From Beroe ovata (taxonomy: Eukaryota > Ctenophora > Nuda > Beroida > Beroidae), in the NCBI GenBank assembly GCA_946803715.1, contig CAMPET010000280.1:41082-53495 (forward strand): DNA of 12,414 bases, in the 5' to 3' direction. Under the pieces are notes generated by a model. It saw only the letters and a program-made list of their open reading frames with translations. It was not told where the DNA came from and ran no database searches. Position numbers and translations under genes: made by a program. This document shows positions 1 to 7,799 of the stretch, piece by piece; within the stretch, counting starts at the first letter, position 1; every line of letters starts with the position of its first letter.

Positions 1-67
1 TAGCCACACTTTTAGCCACACTTTTAGCCACACTTTTAGCCACACTTCTAGCCACACTTCTAGCCAC
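1..67. repeat. 12-bp tandem repeat (TAGCCACACTTY)
   Basis: Five full 12-bp units plus a 7-bp partial unit run from the window edge. The first three units end in TTT and the last two in TTC. The array probably continues upstream. It lies in the intron before the LGR exon, and no coding role is visible. Confidence 0.95.
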
Positions 68-351
68 TTGGCAATCACATTTTTCCTCCACCATCACTTT
101 TCGCCACTGTCATCACCACTGCATTCCTTGTCCCTGCGGAAATTCCGCGGAGTAACAGAACGTGTGAGCGTAGTTTATGAACGCCATAGTAACATGGTTC
201 TAACTGAAACCAGTAAAGTGGCATTAGTAATTGTTCTCTCAACTCCATATTTTACTAGCAAATATTTCAATATGGGCGCTGTCTATAGGATGGATAATGT
301 AGTTCTTGGACATTAAGTTGGATTCAGTGAACTAACCCCCCACAATTTCAG
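1..351 (+). other. Intron upstream of the last LGR coding exon
   Basis: This stretch precedes a clear splice acceptor (a C-rich run, then TTTCAG ending at 351), after which the receptor reading frame begins. Beyond the tandem repeat at its start I see nothing recognisable. The 82-codon frame at 68-316 has no family resemblance and I treat it as chance. Confidence 0.75.
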
Positions 352-840
352 ATATTCTGCAATGTCCGTCATCTCCAAAAACCGCTCGACAACGCTGATT
401 TCCGTGAAACACTCCGAATATCGCTGATCATCCTGACCGATGTGCTCTGCTGGTTGCCCATAGTGGTGTGTGGTGTCAGCGCGGCGTATGGATACCCTCT
501 GATAACCACATCCAACGCCAAGATACTCGTGGTGTTTTTCCTGCCTCTCAACGCATGTGCCAACCCCTTCCTCTACAGCTTGTCACGGGGTGGATTCAAG
601 AAGGACGTGCTGTATGTGCTGAGTCGCATGGGTCTGTGCCAGCAGGCGTACTACCTGACCAGCCGGAGAAAGAGTGGCATGGATCTTGTGAGGAAGACAG
701 AGGTTGTCAGTACTGAGCTGAGGAAACCCTCCCAGGATAGCACAACTAGTTCCGGATACTCCTCAGATACCAGCTACCAGAAACAGATGGTTTCTCTCCT
801 GAGGTTTAACATCCCTGTCGTTAAGGAGGCAGACACCTGA
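352..840 (+). CDS. Glycoprotein-hormone-receptor-type LGR GPCR, C-terminal exon (partial)
   Basis: Last coding exon of a leucine-rich-repeat G-protein-coupled receptor: 162 codons, frame open from the acceptor at 351 to TGA at 838-840. It encodes the end of TM5 and intracellular loop 3 (exon residues 1-22), TM6 (about 23-45) with the LGR-typical TD pair (D30, position 6.44) and CWLP (33-36), a short loop containing YPLITTSNAKIL, and TM7 (about 57-78) with LNACANPFLY, the NPxxY motif. Helix 8 follows (GGFKKDVLYVLSRMGLC), with C96 a likely palmitoylation site. The TM6-TM7 loop and TM7 closely resemble vertebrate FSH/LH/TSH receptors. The tail (about 97-162) is rich in Ser/Thr, a plausible kinase and arrestin region. 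Leucine-rich repeats and TM1-5 must lie upstream, outside the window. The family signals from the plasma membrane, usually through Gs. The ligand cannot be inferred. Confidence 0.92.
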   Translation: MFCNVRHLQKPLDNADFRETLRISLIILTDVLCWLPIVVCGVSAAYGYPLITTSNAKILVVFFLPLNACANPFLYSLSRGGFKKDVLYVLSRMGLCQQAYYLTSRRKSGMDLVRKTEVVSTELRKPSQDSTTSSGYSSDTSYQKQMVSLLRFNIPVVKEADT

Positions 841-1902
841 ACACTGTGGTCCTGTGTGTGTGCTCTTCTGTGTGCACCTGTGCCCCTCTGTGTGTGCCCT
901 TCTGTGTAGCTATTTGTGCTGGCTGTTTGATGTGATGTAACAGACTTGATGTGTGATGGATGAGTGGAACAGTGATGACTGTGAGTGTGAGTAAAAATGA
1001 TGTAAAATAATGACTTTCGATGATAATATTGCATAAGCACGACGACGATTTAAATTCTGTTAACAGAATTACTCCATTGTATTTGGAACCTCATTGTATT
1101 TGGTACTAAGTCATAATAAGCATGCTAGAAGCTGATTATTGACGCCCTTATGTTGATGAGTTCTTTTTTGACAATGAAATAGATATAACCGATGATATAT
1201 TTTATCGTGTGCTGTGACATCATTATCATATGATTATGTGCTTTCAACAGCTGTCGTGGTTATCATTATGCTTTACGTAGTTTATCTCTTTGTCTTGATT
1301 ATCATTTAAGTTTAACTTATCCTAAATCTATATTTCACTCGATATGTGTGATCACATGGATATTATATTGTACGTTGAATCATTTTAATTTCATTGAACC
1401 CCTGTCCACAATATATTGCACTTACGGAAGTAAGCTTGTTTTTAACATGAACAGTGTTTTACGTTGTGAACAGACCCGACTTTTTAACGCTTTATTTTGT
1501 TTCACTTTTTATACGAAGATACGAAAACGAAGGAATGCAGCAAATATATCTTTGTTATTTCTGCATATTCGTATGAATGACTATGCATGATCTATGTTAT
1601 TGTTACGGTTATTTATGATATTTATTTAGACGAATTGTCATTGACATTCGAGTGATCACAGCAGCTCCTGTCAATGTCATGATTAGAACTAGAAGTAGAA
1701 CTCAGTAGATGAAGGAATAGAACCCCTATAATTGGGGTCATGAGCTAAAGCAATAGGATTGTAGTTGATGTATGCCTTTTGTCAAATTCAACTTCAAGCG
1801 AACAATAATTCATTGAATTTGTTAATTCATTATATTTATTCGTAATCGTATTGTTGACATGAACGCGGAAATTCGCTTTGAGATTGAAATGGAGTTCACA
1901 GT
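841..1902 (+). other. LGR 3' UTR and intergenic DNA
   Basis: This is AT-rich sequence after the receptor stop. Positions 850-910 are a degenerate GT/CT-rich tract of imperfect tgtgtgtgcccttc-like units. I found no canonical AATAAA on the + strand, so the receptor's polyadenylation site is not placed. Frames such as 1348-1590 (+) and 774-1040 (-) have low-complexity, family-free translations. No other gene is visible. Confidence 0.6.
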
Positions 1903-2012
1903 TTGTCAGATTTTATCTGACCTCAGTTTCTCGCGCGCGGCGCGCGCGCCTTCATCGAAGGCCGAAATGAAGGCGCGCTCGCGCGAGAAACAGGTCAGGT
2001 AACATCTGACAA
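1903..2012. mobile_element. 110-bp CG-rich foldback (MITE-like) element, copy 1
   Basis: Nearly the whole 110 bp is one inverted repeat. It begins TTGTCAGATTTTATCTGACC and ends with a diverged reverse complement (AGGTAACATCTGACAA). The inner arms are GTTTCTCGCGCG...GCGCGCCTTCAT against ATGAAGGCGCGC...CGCGCGAGAAAC, with a short loop near 1956-1965. Each terminus also contains a small palindrome (GTCAGA...TCTGAC). It has no coding capacity. A second element of identical length at 2641-2750 shows it is a repeat family. No clear target-site duplication is visible, so the transposition mechanism is unknown. Confidence 0.75.
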
Positions 2013-2167
2013 GTTTGCAGTATGGTTATCATGTTCGCCGGCCGCGGCCGCATGCGCGCGAAAAGCGGAGCGAGCTGTTCATGTAATTGTAATCTATGGA
2101 TGCACTCTAAGTCTAAGTCTAAAGTCCCATGAGTCTGTTGGACGAGACTTGTTAAAATTAATTAATG

Positions 2168-2254
2168 CTGTTTCTCGCGCGCGGCGCGCGCCTTCATCAA
2201 ACGACGTGTCGTTGTGACGATCTGTTTCAATTAACGGCCGCGCGCGAGAAACAG
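2168..2254. repeat. CG-rich hairpin with 18-bp perfect arms
   Basis: CTGTTTCTCGCGCGCGGC at 2168-2185 pairs perfectly with its reverse complement at 2237-2254 across a loop of about 50 nt. The arm sequence is the same CTGTTTCTCGCGCG core found in the two 110-bp foldbacks, so all three are related. At the matching place in repeat copy 2 (about 2940-2950) only the outer end of the right arm (AGAAACAGTG) remains. Confidence 0.85.
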
Positions 2255-2640
2255 TGGACATACATGCAAAATCTGGCTATACCTTATCCATTGTCAGGTT
2301 TTATTTGACCTATGTTGTCGAGAATTTTGTTTTGCGCGCGCGGCGCAAACTTATTCTCAGACGTAAGCCACTTTGCGACTTGCATCAGCGGTTTAGCATC
2401 GCCAGACAAGACCTCTGTTGCTCGGAAAAATAAGTCATAATTGTTCTGCCGTCGTGAACCAAATCTTGCTTGCAATGTGTGGCCCAGAACGCTGGAAACA
2501 TTTCTGAAATGCCCAATCAATTCTTTTTCACTCATTGGTCTTGCACTTCATATTTCTATCAAAGGCCAGAGTTGTGTGATCTGACCTCTGTCCATGTATT
2601 TGAAGTNTCGGCGAAATGAGTGCACAGGTTTCGTAGGGTG

Positions 2641-2750
2641 TTGTCAGATTTTATCTGACCTCTGTTTCTCGCGCGCGCGCGCGCCTTGGCTTTCATCCCA
2701 GGCTGTCGATGAAGGCGCGCGCGAGAAACATGTCAGGTAACATCTGACAA
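2641..2750. mobile_element. 110-bp CG-rich foldback (MITE-like) element, copy 2
   Basis: It has the same terminal sequence as the 1903 copy (TTGTCAGATTTTATCTGACC at the start, GTAACATCTGACAA at the end) and the same length. The arms are CTGTTTCTCGCGCGCGCGCG and CGCGCGAGAAACATGTCAGG. The central loop region differs from copy 1 (GGCTTTCATCCCAGGCTG), so the ends are better conserved than the middle. Confidence 0.75.
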
Positions 2751-3222
2751 TGTCGTATTGTCGTGAGCACTCCGACAACCGAATGCGCTCGATAAACGGA
2801 GCGAGCTCTGACGAGGCGACGAGCTGTTATGTTATGTAATTTTGTAAATTATGGATGCGTTTCTTTTGCAAGTGCATTCTAAATTCCATTATTCTGTTGG
2901 ACTCGTGATGAAATATTTCAGTAAACGTGCTACGCCTGCAAGAAACAGTGAACATATAAAATCTGGCAATGCCTTTTCCATAGTCAGGTTTTATCGGACC
3001 TCTGTTGCTCAGAAAAATAAGTCATAAGTGTTCCGCCGCCGTGAACCAAATCTTGCATGCTATGAGTATGTGTGGCCCAGAACGCTTGAAACATTCCTGA
3101 AATGCCCAATTTAACTGAATCAATTCTTTTGCAACCATTGGTCTTGCATTCCATATTTCCATCAAAGGCCAGAGTCTTTGTCAAATGTTGTGTGATCTGA
3201 CCTCTGTCCATGTATTTGAAGT
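2641..3222. repeat. Diverged direct repeat, copy 2
   Basis: This is the second copy of the unit at 1903-2606, starting with its own 110-bp foldback and ending with the same ATGTATTTGAAGT block. It is shorter, mainly because it lacks the internal hairpin, and it carries small insertions (for example near 3061-3069 and 3108-3117). The insertions and a CGA-to-TGA change break the minus-strand frame that is open in copy 1, which argues against a conserved protein. Confidence 0.8.
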
Positions 3223-3693
3223 AATTCCCATCAATTTGCTAGTGAAGTCTTGCAGAGCAGAATCTTTAATGAATATAATTTAGAGGAGTTGATTCCTGCT
3301 AAAAATATTCAATTCAGTTCAATGGAACCATCTTAACTGAACAAATGTATTCAAAAAGTAGAGAGCATTTAATACCATTATCTTTGTTCATTTTCTTTTT
3401 TTATTCTTGTATTCCTTTGAATTGAGTTGGATATGAGAAAATATATTTCATTGACAGTAAAAGAAAGATTTTCTAACATCTCAGAAGCCAGGGCAACACT
3501 TTGCAGAGACCCTGAAGATGAGTCTAATGTCTTGAAACTGTCAGTAGATTTTTTCTATCCTAAAGTGTGCTTGATTCAATTGACTTTGTCTCACTGTCTA
3601 CAATGTTCAATCATCTAAAGCAATTTTTATCAATATTGGGTTGTTATACAACTATTCAATATAGGAAATGTAACCCTGTAGAGATGTAGTTCT
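3223..3693 (+). other. Intergenic DNA and presumed BAP1 5' leader
   Basis: This is AT-rich sequence between the repeat block and BAP1. It includes a T-rich run near 3390-3410. A 63-codon frame at 3427-3618 has no recognisable similarity. The last 26 bases before the BAP1 ATG contain two start-stop elements, annotated separately. No other feature is visible. Confidence 0.5.
3668..3689 (+). promoter_or_regulatory. Two start-stop elements (ATGTAA, ATGTAG) before BAP1
   Basis: ATGTAA at 3668-3673 and ATGTAG at 3684-3689 lie 20 and 4 nt before the BAP1 start codon, both out of frame with it. If transcribed, each is a minimal upstream ORF that makes initiating ribosomes stop at once and can lower or condition translation of the main frame. 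The BAP1 ATG itself has a weak context (tctATGtca). Whether the mRNA 5' end covers them is unknown. Confidence 0.4.
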
Positions 3694-5160
3694 ATGTCAC
3701 AGACAGGATCTTGGCTAGAGCTTGAAAGTGATCCTGGACTGTTCACCCTTCTTGTGCATGAATATGGGGTCAAGGGTGTTCAAGTTGATGAAGTTTATGA
3801 TATAAATAAAGAAATTAAAGGGCCTGTACATGGTTTTATTTTCTTGTTCAAATGGATTGAAGAGAGAAGAGCTAGGCGGAAGCCTGGCAATGAAAACTTT
3901 GTAGAAGATCCTGATGTTATTAATGATATGTTCTTTGCTCATCAGTCTATTCATAATTCATGTGCCACTCATGCTTTATTAAGCATTTTGTTGAATTGTG
4001 AAGGTATTGATATTGGCCAAACTTTACAAAGCATTAAGAATTTTACTGAGGGTATGGGCCCTGAATCCAAAGGGTATGTTATTGGTAACTTGCCAAAGTT
4101 AGCACACATTCACAATAGCTATGCTAAACCAGAGCGCCATAAGCTACCAGAGAAGGCATCCAAGGCTGAAGCAGGAATTGCTTGCAAGAGTGCTATTGAC
4201 ACATTTCATTTCGTCAGTTATGTGCCAATTAAAGGAAGAGTTTATGAGCTTGATGGATTGAAACCATTTCCTATTGACCATGGTCCCTGGAGAGCATCAG
4301 AGCAATGGACTGACCATTTTAGAAGAATTATTGCTGAAAGACTTGGTATGAATATTGGTGCTCCTTATCAAGATATACGTTTTAATTTGATGGCAGTTGT
4401 TCAAGATGAGATTGAGTCAGCCAAGCAAAAACTGACATTGGTTGTTGACCATCGAGCAGCAGTTCTGCATAAACTTTATACACTAGTAAAAAGTAAGGAT
4501 CTTATTGCTAGTTTATCCAAACTACCATTACCAGATCTTGATGAGCTTATCAAGCACGAAATACCTGCCCATTGTTATTCTGAAAGTCCCATGTGGCCTT
4601 CATCTCATTGCCAGAAAGTAATTAAGCAATGTGCAATGGACAGTGATGAATCAAATGTAGATGTTTCTTCAACGACTAATTCCACAGAAGGAGGCACTAT
4701 AATCTTTTCAGAGAGTCCTTATGATGATAACGCACCAGTTACTACTTCAAGTAATGTTAAAAGGTGGACACGTGATTCTGTTGGAAAGAGAAAGATCAAG
4801 CAATCTCTAAAAATACCAGATTCTAAAACTCTCAGTATAGACACTAATTCTTACTCCGTTTATGAATTGCCAAAATTAAAACTTATTGATGACCAAGAAA
4901 CGTTGATCAATGAGCTTCTTAGAGTTGAAACAGATTACATTGTTACACTTGAACTATTTAAGGAAGCCAAAGAAAAACGTAAACGTTTCATAAACGACCA
5001 TGACCACCGCAGTCATAACTATGACAAATTTCTTTTTGAATTTTTAGCGCTTTTGAATGAAAATGGTAAGCTGCAAGATATCATATCAGAGAATGTCCCA
5101 TCTCAAAACGTGAAGAAGACTACTTCTCATTCATCAAAGAAGAATAAGGTGAAGAAATAG
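3694..5160 (+). CDS. BAP1: BAP1/Calypso nuclear ubiquitin C-terminal hydrolase, intronless
   Basis: Deubiquitinase of the UCH family (peptidase C12). With an ASXL partner, family members form the PR-DUB complex that removes monoubiquitin from histone H2A in the nucleus. The start matches the family ([15 protein letters not shown] directly after the initiator region). The UCH domain spans about residues 6-240, with oxyanion Q84, catalytic C90 in [11 protein letters not shown]172 in FHFVSYVPI and D187 in ELDGLKP, so it should be active. A low-complexity Ser/Thr-rich linker covers about 290-395. The C-terminal ULD helical domain (about 400-470) includes [20 protein letters not shown], and a Lys-rich tail (474-488) is a likely NLS or nucleosome contact. 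The length is 488 aa, near fly Calypso (about 470) and well short of human BAP1 (729). The shorter UCHL5 lacks the BAP1-specific start and tail. Unlike the multi-exon genes downstream, it is a single exon. Confidence 0.96.
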   Translation: MSQTGSWLELESDPGLFTLLVHEYGVKGVQVDEVYDINKEIKGPVHGFIFLFKWIEERRARRKPGNENFVEDPDVINDMFFAHQSIHNSCATHALLSILLNCEGIDIGQTLQSIKNFTEGMGPESKGYVIGNLPKLAHIHNSYAKPERHKLPEKASKAEAGIACKSAIDTFHFVSYVPIKGRVYELDGLKPFPIDHGPWRASEQWTDHFRRIIAERLGMNIGAPYQDIRFNLMAVVQDEIESAKQKLTLVVDHRAAVLHKLYTLVKSKDLIASLSKLPLPDLDELIKHEIPAHCYSESPMWPSSHCQKVIKQCAMDSDESNVDVSSTTNSTEGGTIIFSESPYDDNAPVTTSSNVKRWTRDSVGKRKIKQSLKIPDSKTLSIDTNSYSVYELPKLKLIDDQETLINELLRVETDYIVTLELFKEAKEKRKRFINDHDHRSHNYDKFLFEFLALLNENGKLQDIISENVPSQNVKKTTSHSSKKNKVKK

Positions 5161-5379
5161 TATTTTTAATGCTAGGAAGGGCTTAGGAAAGATACAATGA
5201 TACATTACCTAGTATATTTTATTACATTGAATGCATTCATTATACATGATTTTATTTCAATTTCTTGTGGATGTTTATCATACATTTACTAGTTATTTCG
5301 AGTGATAATCTGCAGTAACTTTCACAAAGATCGACTTAGAACTGGGTTATCATTCCTGATTTGATAACTCAAATAGGTC

Positions 5380-7094
5380 ATGAAAGTGTTCCAGTATGGA
5401 GTCATTGCGACTCTGCAACTCTTTCTCTTAGTAGTTGACATCGTGATAAACACAGCATCGGAACATTTCCGAAGTTCTGAACTTCATCTTCTTGTATTAT
5501 ACATGTGAGTTCCATGTGTCATGTAACAAAATTACGGGCTGCTGACCTATATTCTACTCATAGTCGTGACAAAAACATATTTTCAGAATACAAGATGTTG
5601 CACTGGTTCTTGCCCTTATAATACTCTTTCTTGTATTTTTCAACACATACGTCTTCAAAGCTGGCTTGATTTCAATCTTGATAAGGAAGTTTGTAACCAC
5701 GATTGTTGTAACTCTCATCTACTTGGCTTTGTGCTTGGCTCTTCATGTTTGGGCAATGGTAAGATATAACAGAACCAACGTATAATAAAACTAGAAAACC
5801 CGTCAAGTGGACGTGATACACTACCCAGTGAGCCATATCGGATACAACAACACAACGTAAGCAGCACAAAGATGAGTTTTCCTATCGATTGAGGTATTGA
5901 GATGACTGGACTCTCGAATCGTTGATTATATGAAGGAAACAAATCGGCCATTTTTTCGGTTTGGCTCATTGACATGATGCTTGGCGCTTGCCCTGTTGTT
6001 TGACTTTCGTTCCAATTTACACCGTGTATGTATATTTAATATTGTATGTTGACAAACCGACGTATTTAACCGTGAGTCAAAAAATACACGCAGAGCAGAT
6101 TCAACAATTCAAGATTATACACTATACCTATGTGCAATTGTTACTCCAATCAGCATGTACCCTCTTCCTAAAAAGTGAAAAAGAACTAAAAGAGGAACTT
6201 AATCAAAGAACCATCAACAGAAATCAGCTTCATGTCACCATTGCAGTAGTAGCACGTGTCCATGGCAACGCGCATTCTAGTTCAAAATCGGCAAGTGCAA
6301 CACTGCAACATGCTTCATTACGTGACGTATAACCGGTCAGACTGACAGACAAATAAACCAACAACCAAATTATAAAATAGACTAGGGAGCCCGTCAAGAA
6401 TTAATGACTAGATTGGATCCAGATCACAGCAAGGGCTGCAAGCAACACGTCATACAGTGCAAAACAGAAACATATGCGAAATCTGACCGTCATTACGCAC
6501 ACATTAAACTGCACGTGCAACTCCTCTCTTCCCTATCAACAGAGAGAGCAACCTAATCAAAACAGCAAAATAAGAAATGAGCTCTTCCCAGCCTACATAC
6601 TACTACTTTTTGCATGTGCATTGTGCAGCCTTCTACACCTCTCCCTAATGACCATATAGCAACCCCAAGCAAAATGCACGCCGTGACTAAGATAGATGAT
6701 TGATGATACAAACAGAATTTGCGAGATTATAATATAAATTTTGTATTTGTACAGAAAAATGTTGCTATGTAGATAGTTACCTATTCTTGTGGTTGCATTT
6801 CACAATGAATATTTATTCTCAAGAAACTAAGATGGGGTTCTGATAAGTCGTTCTACATATGGGACTCTGGAAAGGACGGATTTCTTATTCTATATGTCTG
6901 CCAAAGAGCGGGTAAGAATACTTGGTTAAAATAAAATAAAACTTGAAAAACTTTGCGTTTGGCTAAACCGTACCTAACTCTCCTTCTCTTTAGGTTCAGT
7001 TCTATACTATTTCTTCTACAAGCGGACCACACTGAGACTTGGAGATCCTAATTACTACAAGGATTCAGCTTGGCTCAGGGGACTGACCAGCTAA
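5380..7094 (+). CDS. TMEM138: TMEM138, ciliary transition-zone membrane protein (4 exons)
   Basis: Exons 5380-5504, 5587-5758, 6824-6911 and 6994-7094 join in frame with GT...AG introns (phases 2, 0, 1) to give 161 aa; human TMEM138 is 162 aa. Family landmarks are IIQDVA at the exon 1/2 join, [17 protein letters not shown], then [15 protein letters not shown] and [20 protein letters not shown] near the C-terminus. Four hydrophobic segments are visible at about residues 5-25, 36-62, 78-99 and 117-137. The known role, from mammals, is at the ciliary base and transition zone; human mutations cause Joubert syndrome. In vertebrates it neighbours TMEM216, which is not seen in this window. Intron 2 is unusually long (1065 bp) and repeat-bearing. 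The acceptor of exon 3 (TTCTCAAG) is weaker than the others. Confidence 0.94.
5759..6823 (+). other. TMEM138 intron 2 with CCCGTCAAG direct repeats
   Basis: This is the longest intron in the window, about ten times the others. It contains two 18-bp direct repeats, ACTAGAAAACCCGTCAAG at 5790-5807 and ACTAGGGAGCCCGTCAAG at 6381-6398 (15 of 18 identical), each preceded by a TATAA-rich stretch. Frames at 5988-6332 and 6474-6659 are not recognisable proteins. The excess length may come from inserted elements, but I cannot identify them. Confidence 0.6.
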
Positions 7095-7402
7095 TATGGC
7101 ACTGCCAAGATGATGTTTTTGGTCGAAACTTCGCGCAAAGAAAGACTATGATGCTTTACTTTCATAACAACAGTCATTCAGTTTTTGTGATTGATACCAC
7201 TGAAACGGGTTTATTTAGTATCAGCTAACAGATGTGTTTATATATACTTTATATTGTAGATAATGATTTTCAGTGACTGATATTTGCTTCATGTCAGCTA
7301 CAGTATACTTGTAGATCAGGTGTGACTTCACGATGACATTGATGATTGATGTAGGCAGAGCATGTAAAAACTAAAAGAGTTTTTCAGTCGAACGCGGAAT
7401 TT

Positions 7403-7435
7403 TTACAAAGTTTTCGACANTTACAAAGTTTTCGA
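7403..7435. repeat. 15-bp direct duplication around an ambiguous base
   Basis: TTACAAAGTTTTCGA occurs at 7403-7417 and again at 7421-7435, with an N at 7420 between them. The pattern is what an unmerged overlap between two contig ends would look like, so the true sequence may contain one copy. Confidence 0.7.
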
Positions 7436-7440
7436 AAATC

Positions 7441-7446
7441 AATAAA
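7441..7446 (+). terminator. AATAAA polyadenylation signal, probably TMEM138
   Basis: A canonical AATAAA lies 346 nt after the TMEM138 stop and well before the LSM7 start, in AT-rich sequence. It is the only canonical signal I found between the two genes. Confidence 0.55.
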
Positions 7447-7799
7447 TACATAAATGTTAATTGTTAATGTCTTTATACACGAAGAACGAATTTCTTATCT
7501 ATATGATTTATAAGATTTCATTTTAGTTTCCATAAATCATTGGTGACTTCCTGGTGTCTCTATCATGGAAGTGGGTGATAACCGCGATACTAATTCAACT
7601 GTAATACGTATACCTATTGTATAAATGCATGTATATTTTTAATCGCCCATTTTAGTTATTGGCTTTTGTCACTATGTCAAGCTTCCTGCCTCATTATAAG
7701 TCAGGGCCAAGATAAAAAATACCTTCGCACATTATATGTTCTCGGTTTCTATCGTGTTTACTGTTTGGGCCTTACTTCATACATACTTCATAAAGAAGG

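Larger units (their letters stand above)
1903..2606. repeat. Diverged direct repeat, copy 1 (with extra hairpin)
   Basis: This stretch aligns collinearly with 2641-3222. Shared landmarks in the same order are: the CG-rich foldback, a GCGGAGCGAGCT-like segment, ATGGATGC, CTGTTGGAC, GAAACAGTG, AAAATCTGGC, TTTATYKGACCT, CAGAAAAATAAGTCATAA-like sequence, GTGAACCAAATCTTGC, GTGTGGCCCAGAACGC and ATGTATTTGAAGT. Copy 1 carries a 2168-2254 hairpin whose left arm is absent from copy 2. An N at 2607 follows directly after the shared end. Minus-strand frames inside are interrupted in the other copy, so the unit looks non-coding: a non-autonomous element or an old segmental duplicate. Confidence 0.8.
7095..7799 (+). 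other. TMEM138 3' UTR and intergenic DNA before LSM7
   Basis: This is AT-rich sequence. It contains a candidate polyadenylation signal at 7441-7446 and, just before it, a 15-bp duplicated sequence flanking an N at 7420. The rest, to the LSM7 start, shows no gene. Confidence 0.6.

Noticed and set aside
68-316. 82-codon + frame upstream of the LGR exon as receptor coding sequence
   Set aside because: The LGR frame is entered at a clear acceptor at 351. This frame shows no leucine-rich repeat or transmembrane features and lies in the intron.
2284-2535. Minus-strand 83-codon frame in repeat copy 1 as a transposase or gene remnant
   Set aside because: The homologous stretch in copy 2 has a 10-bp frame-shifting insertion, an inserted stop and a CGA-to-TGA change, and the translation matches no family I know. 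The homology is of DNA, not of a maintained protein.
2984-3211. Minus-strand 75-codon frame in repeat copy 2
   Set aside because: It runs in a different frame from the copy 1 frame over the shared part, so the two are not the same protein. It is a chance open frame in a repeat.
3427-3618. 63-codon + frame before BAP1 as an upstream BAP1 exon
   Set aside because: BAP1's own N-terminus already starts at 3694 in the family-typical way (WLELESDPG), and the frame has no similarity to UCH proteins.
5988-6332. 114-codon + frame inside TMEM138 intron 2 as a nested gene (TMEM216 was considered)
   Set aside because: There is no transmembrane pattern or motif of TMEM216, no recognisable domain and no splice or start context. 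It is flanked by likely inserted repeats.
6474-6659. 61-codon + frame later in the same intron
   Set aside because: Low-information sequence without family features. The hydrophobic end comes from CT-rich DNA.
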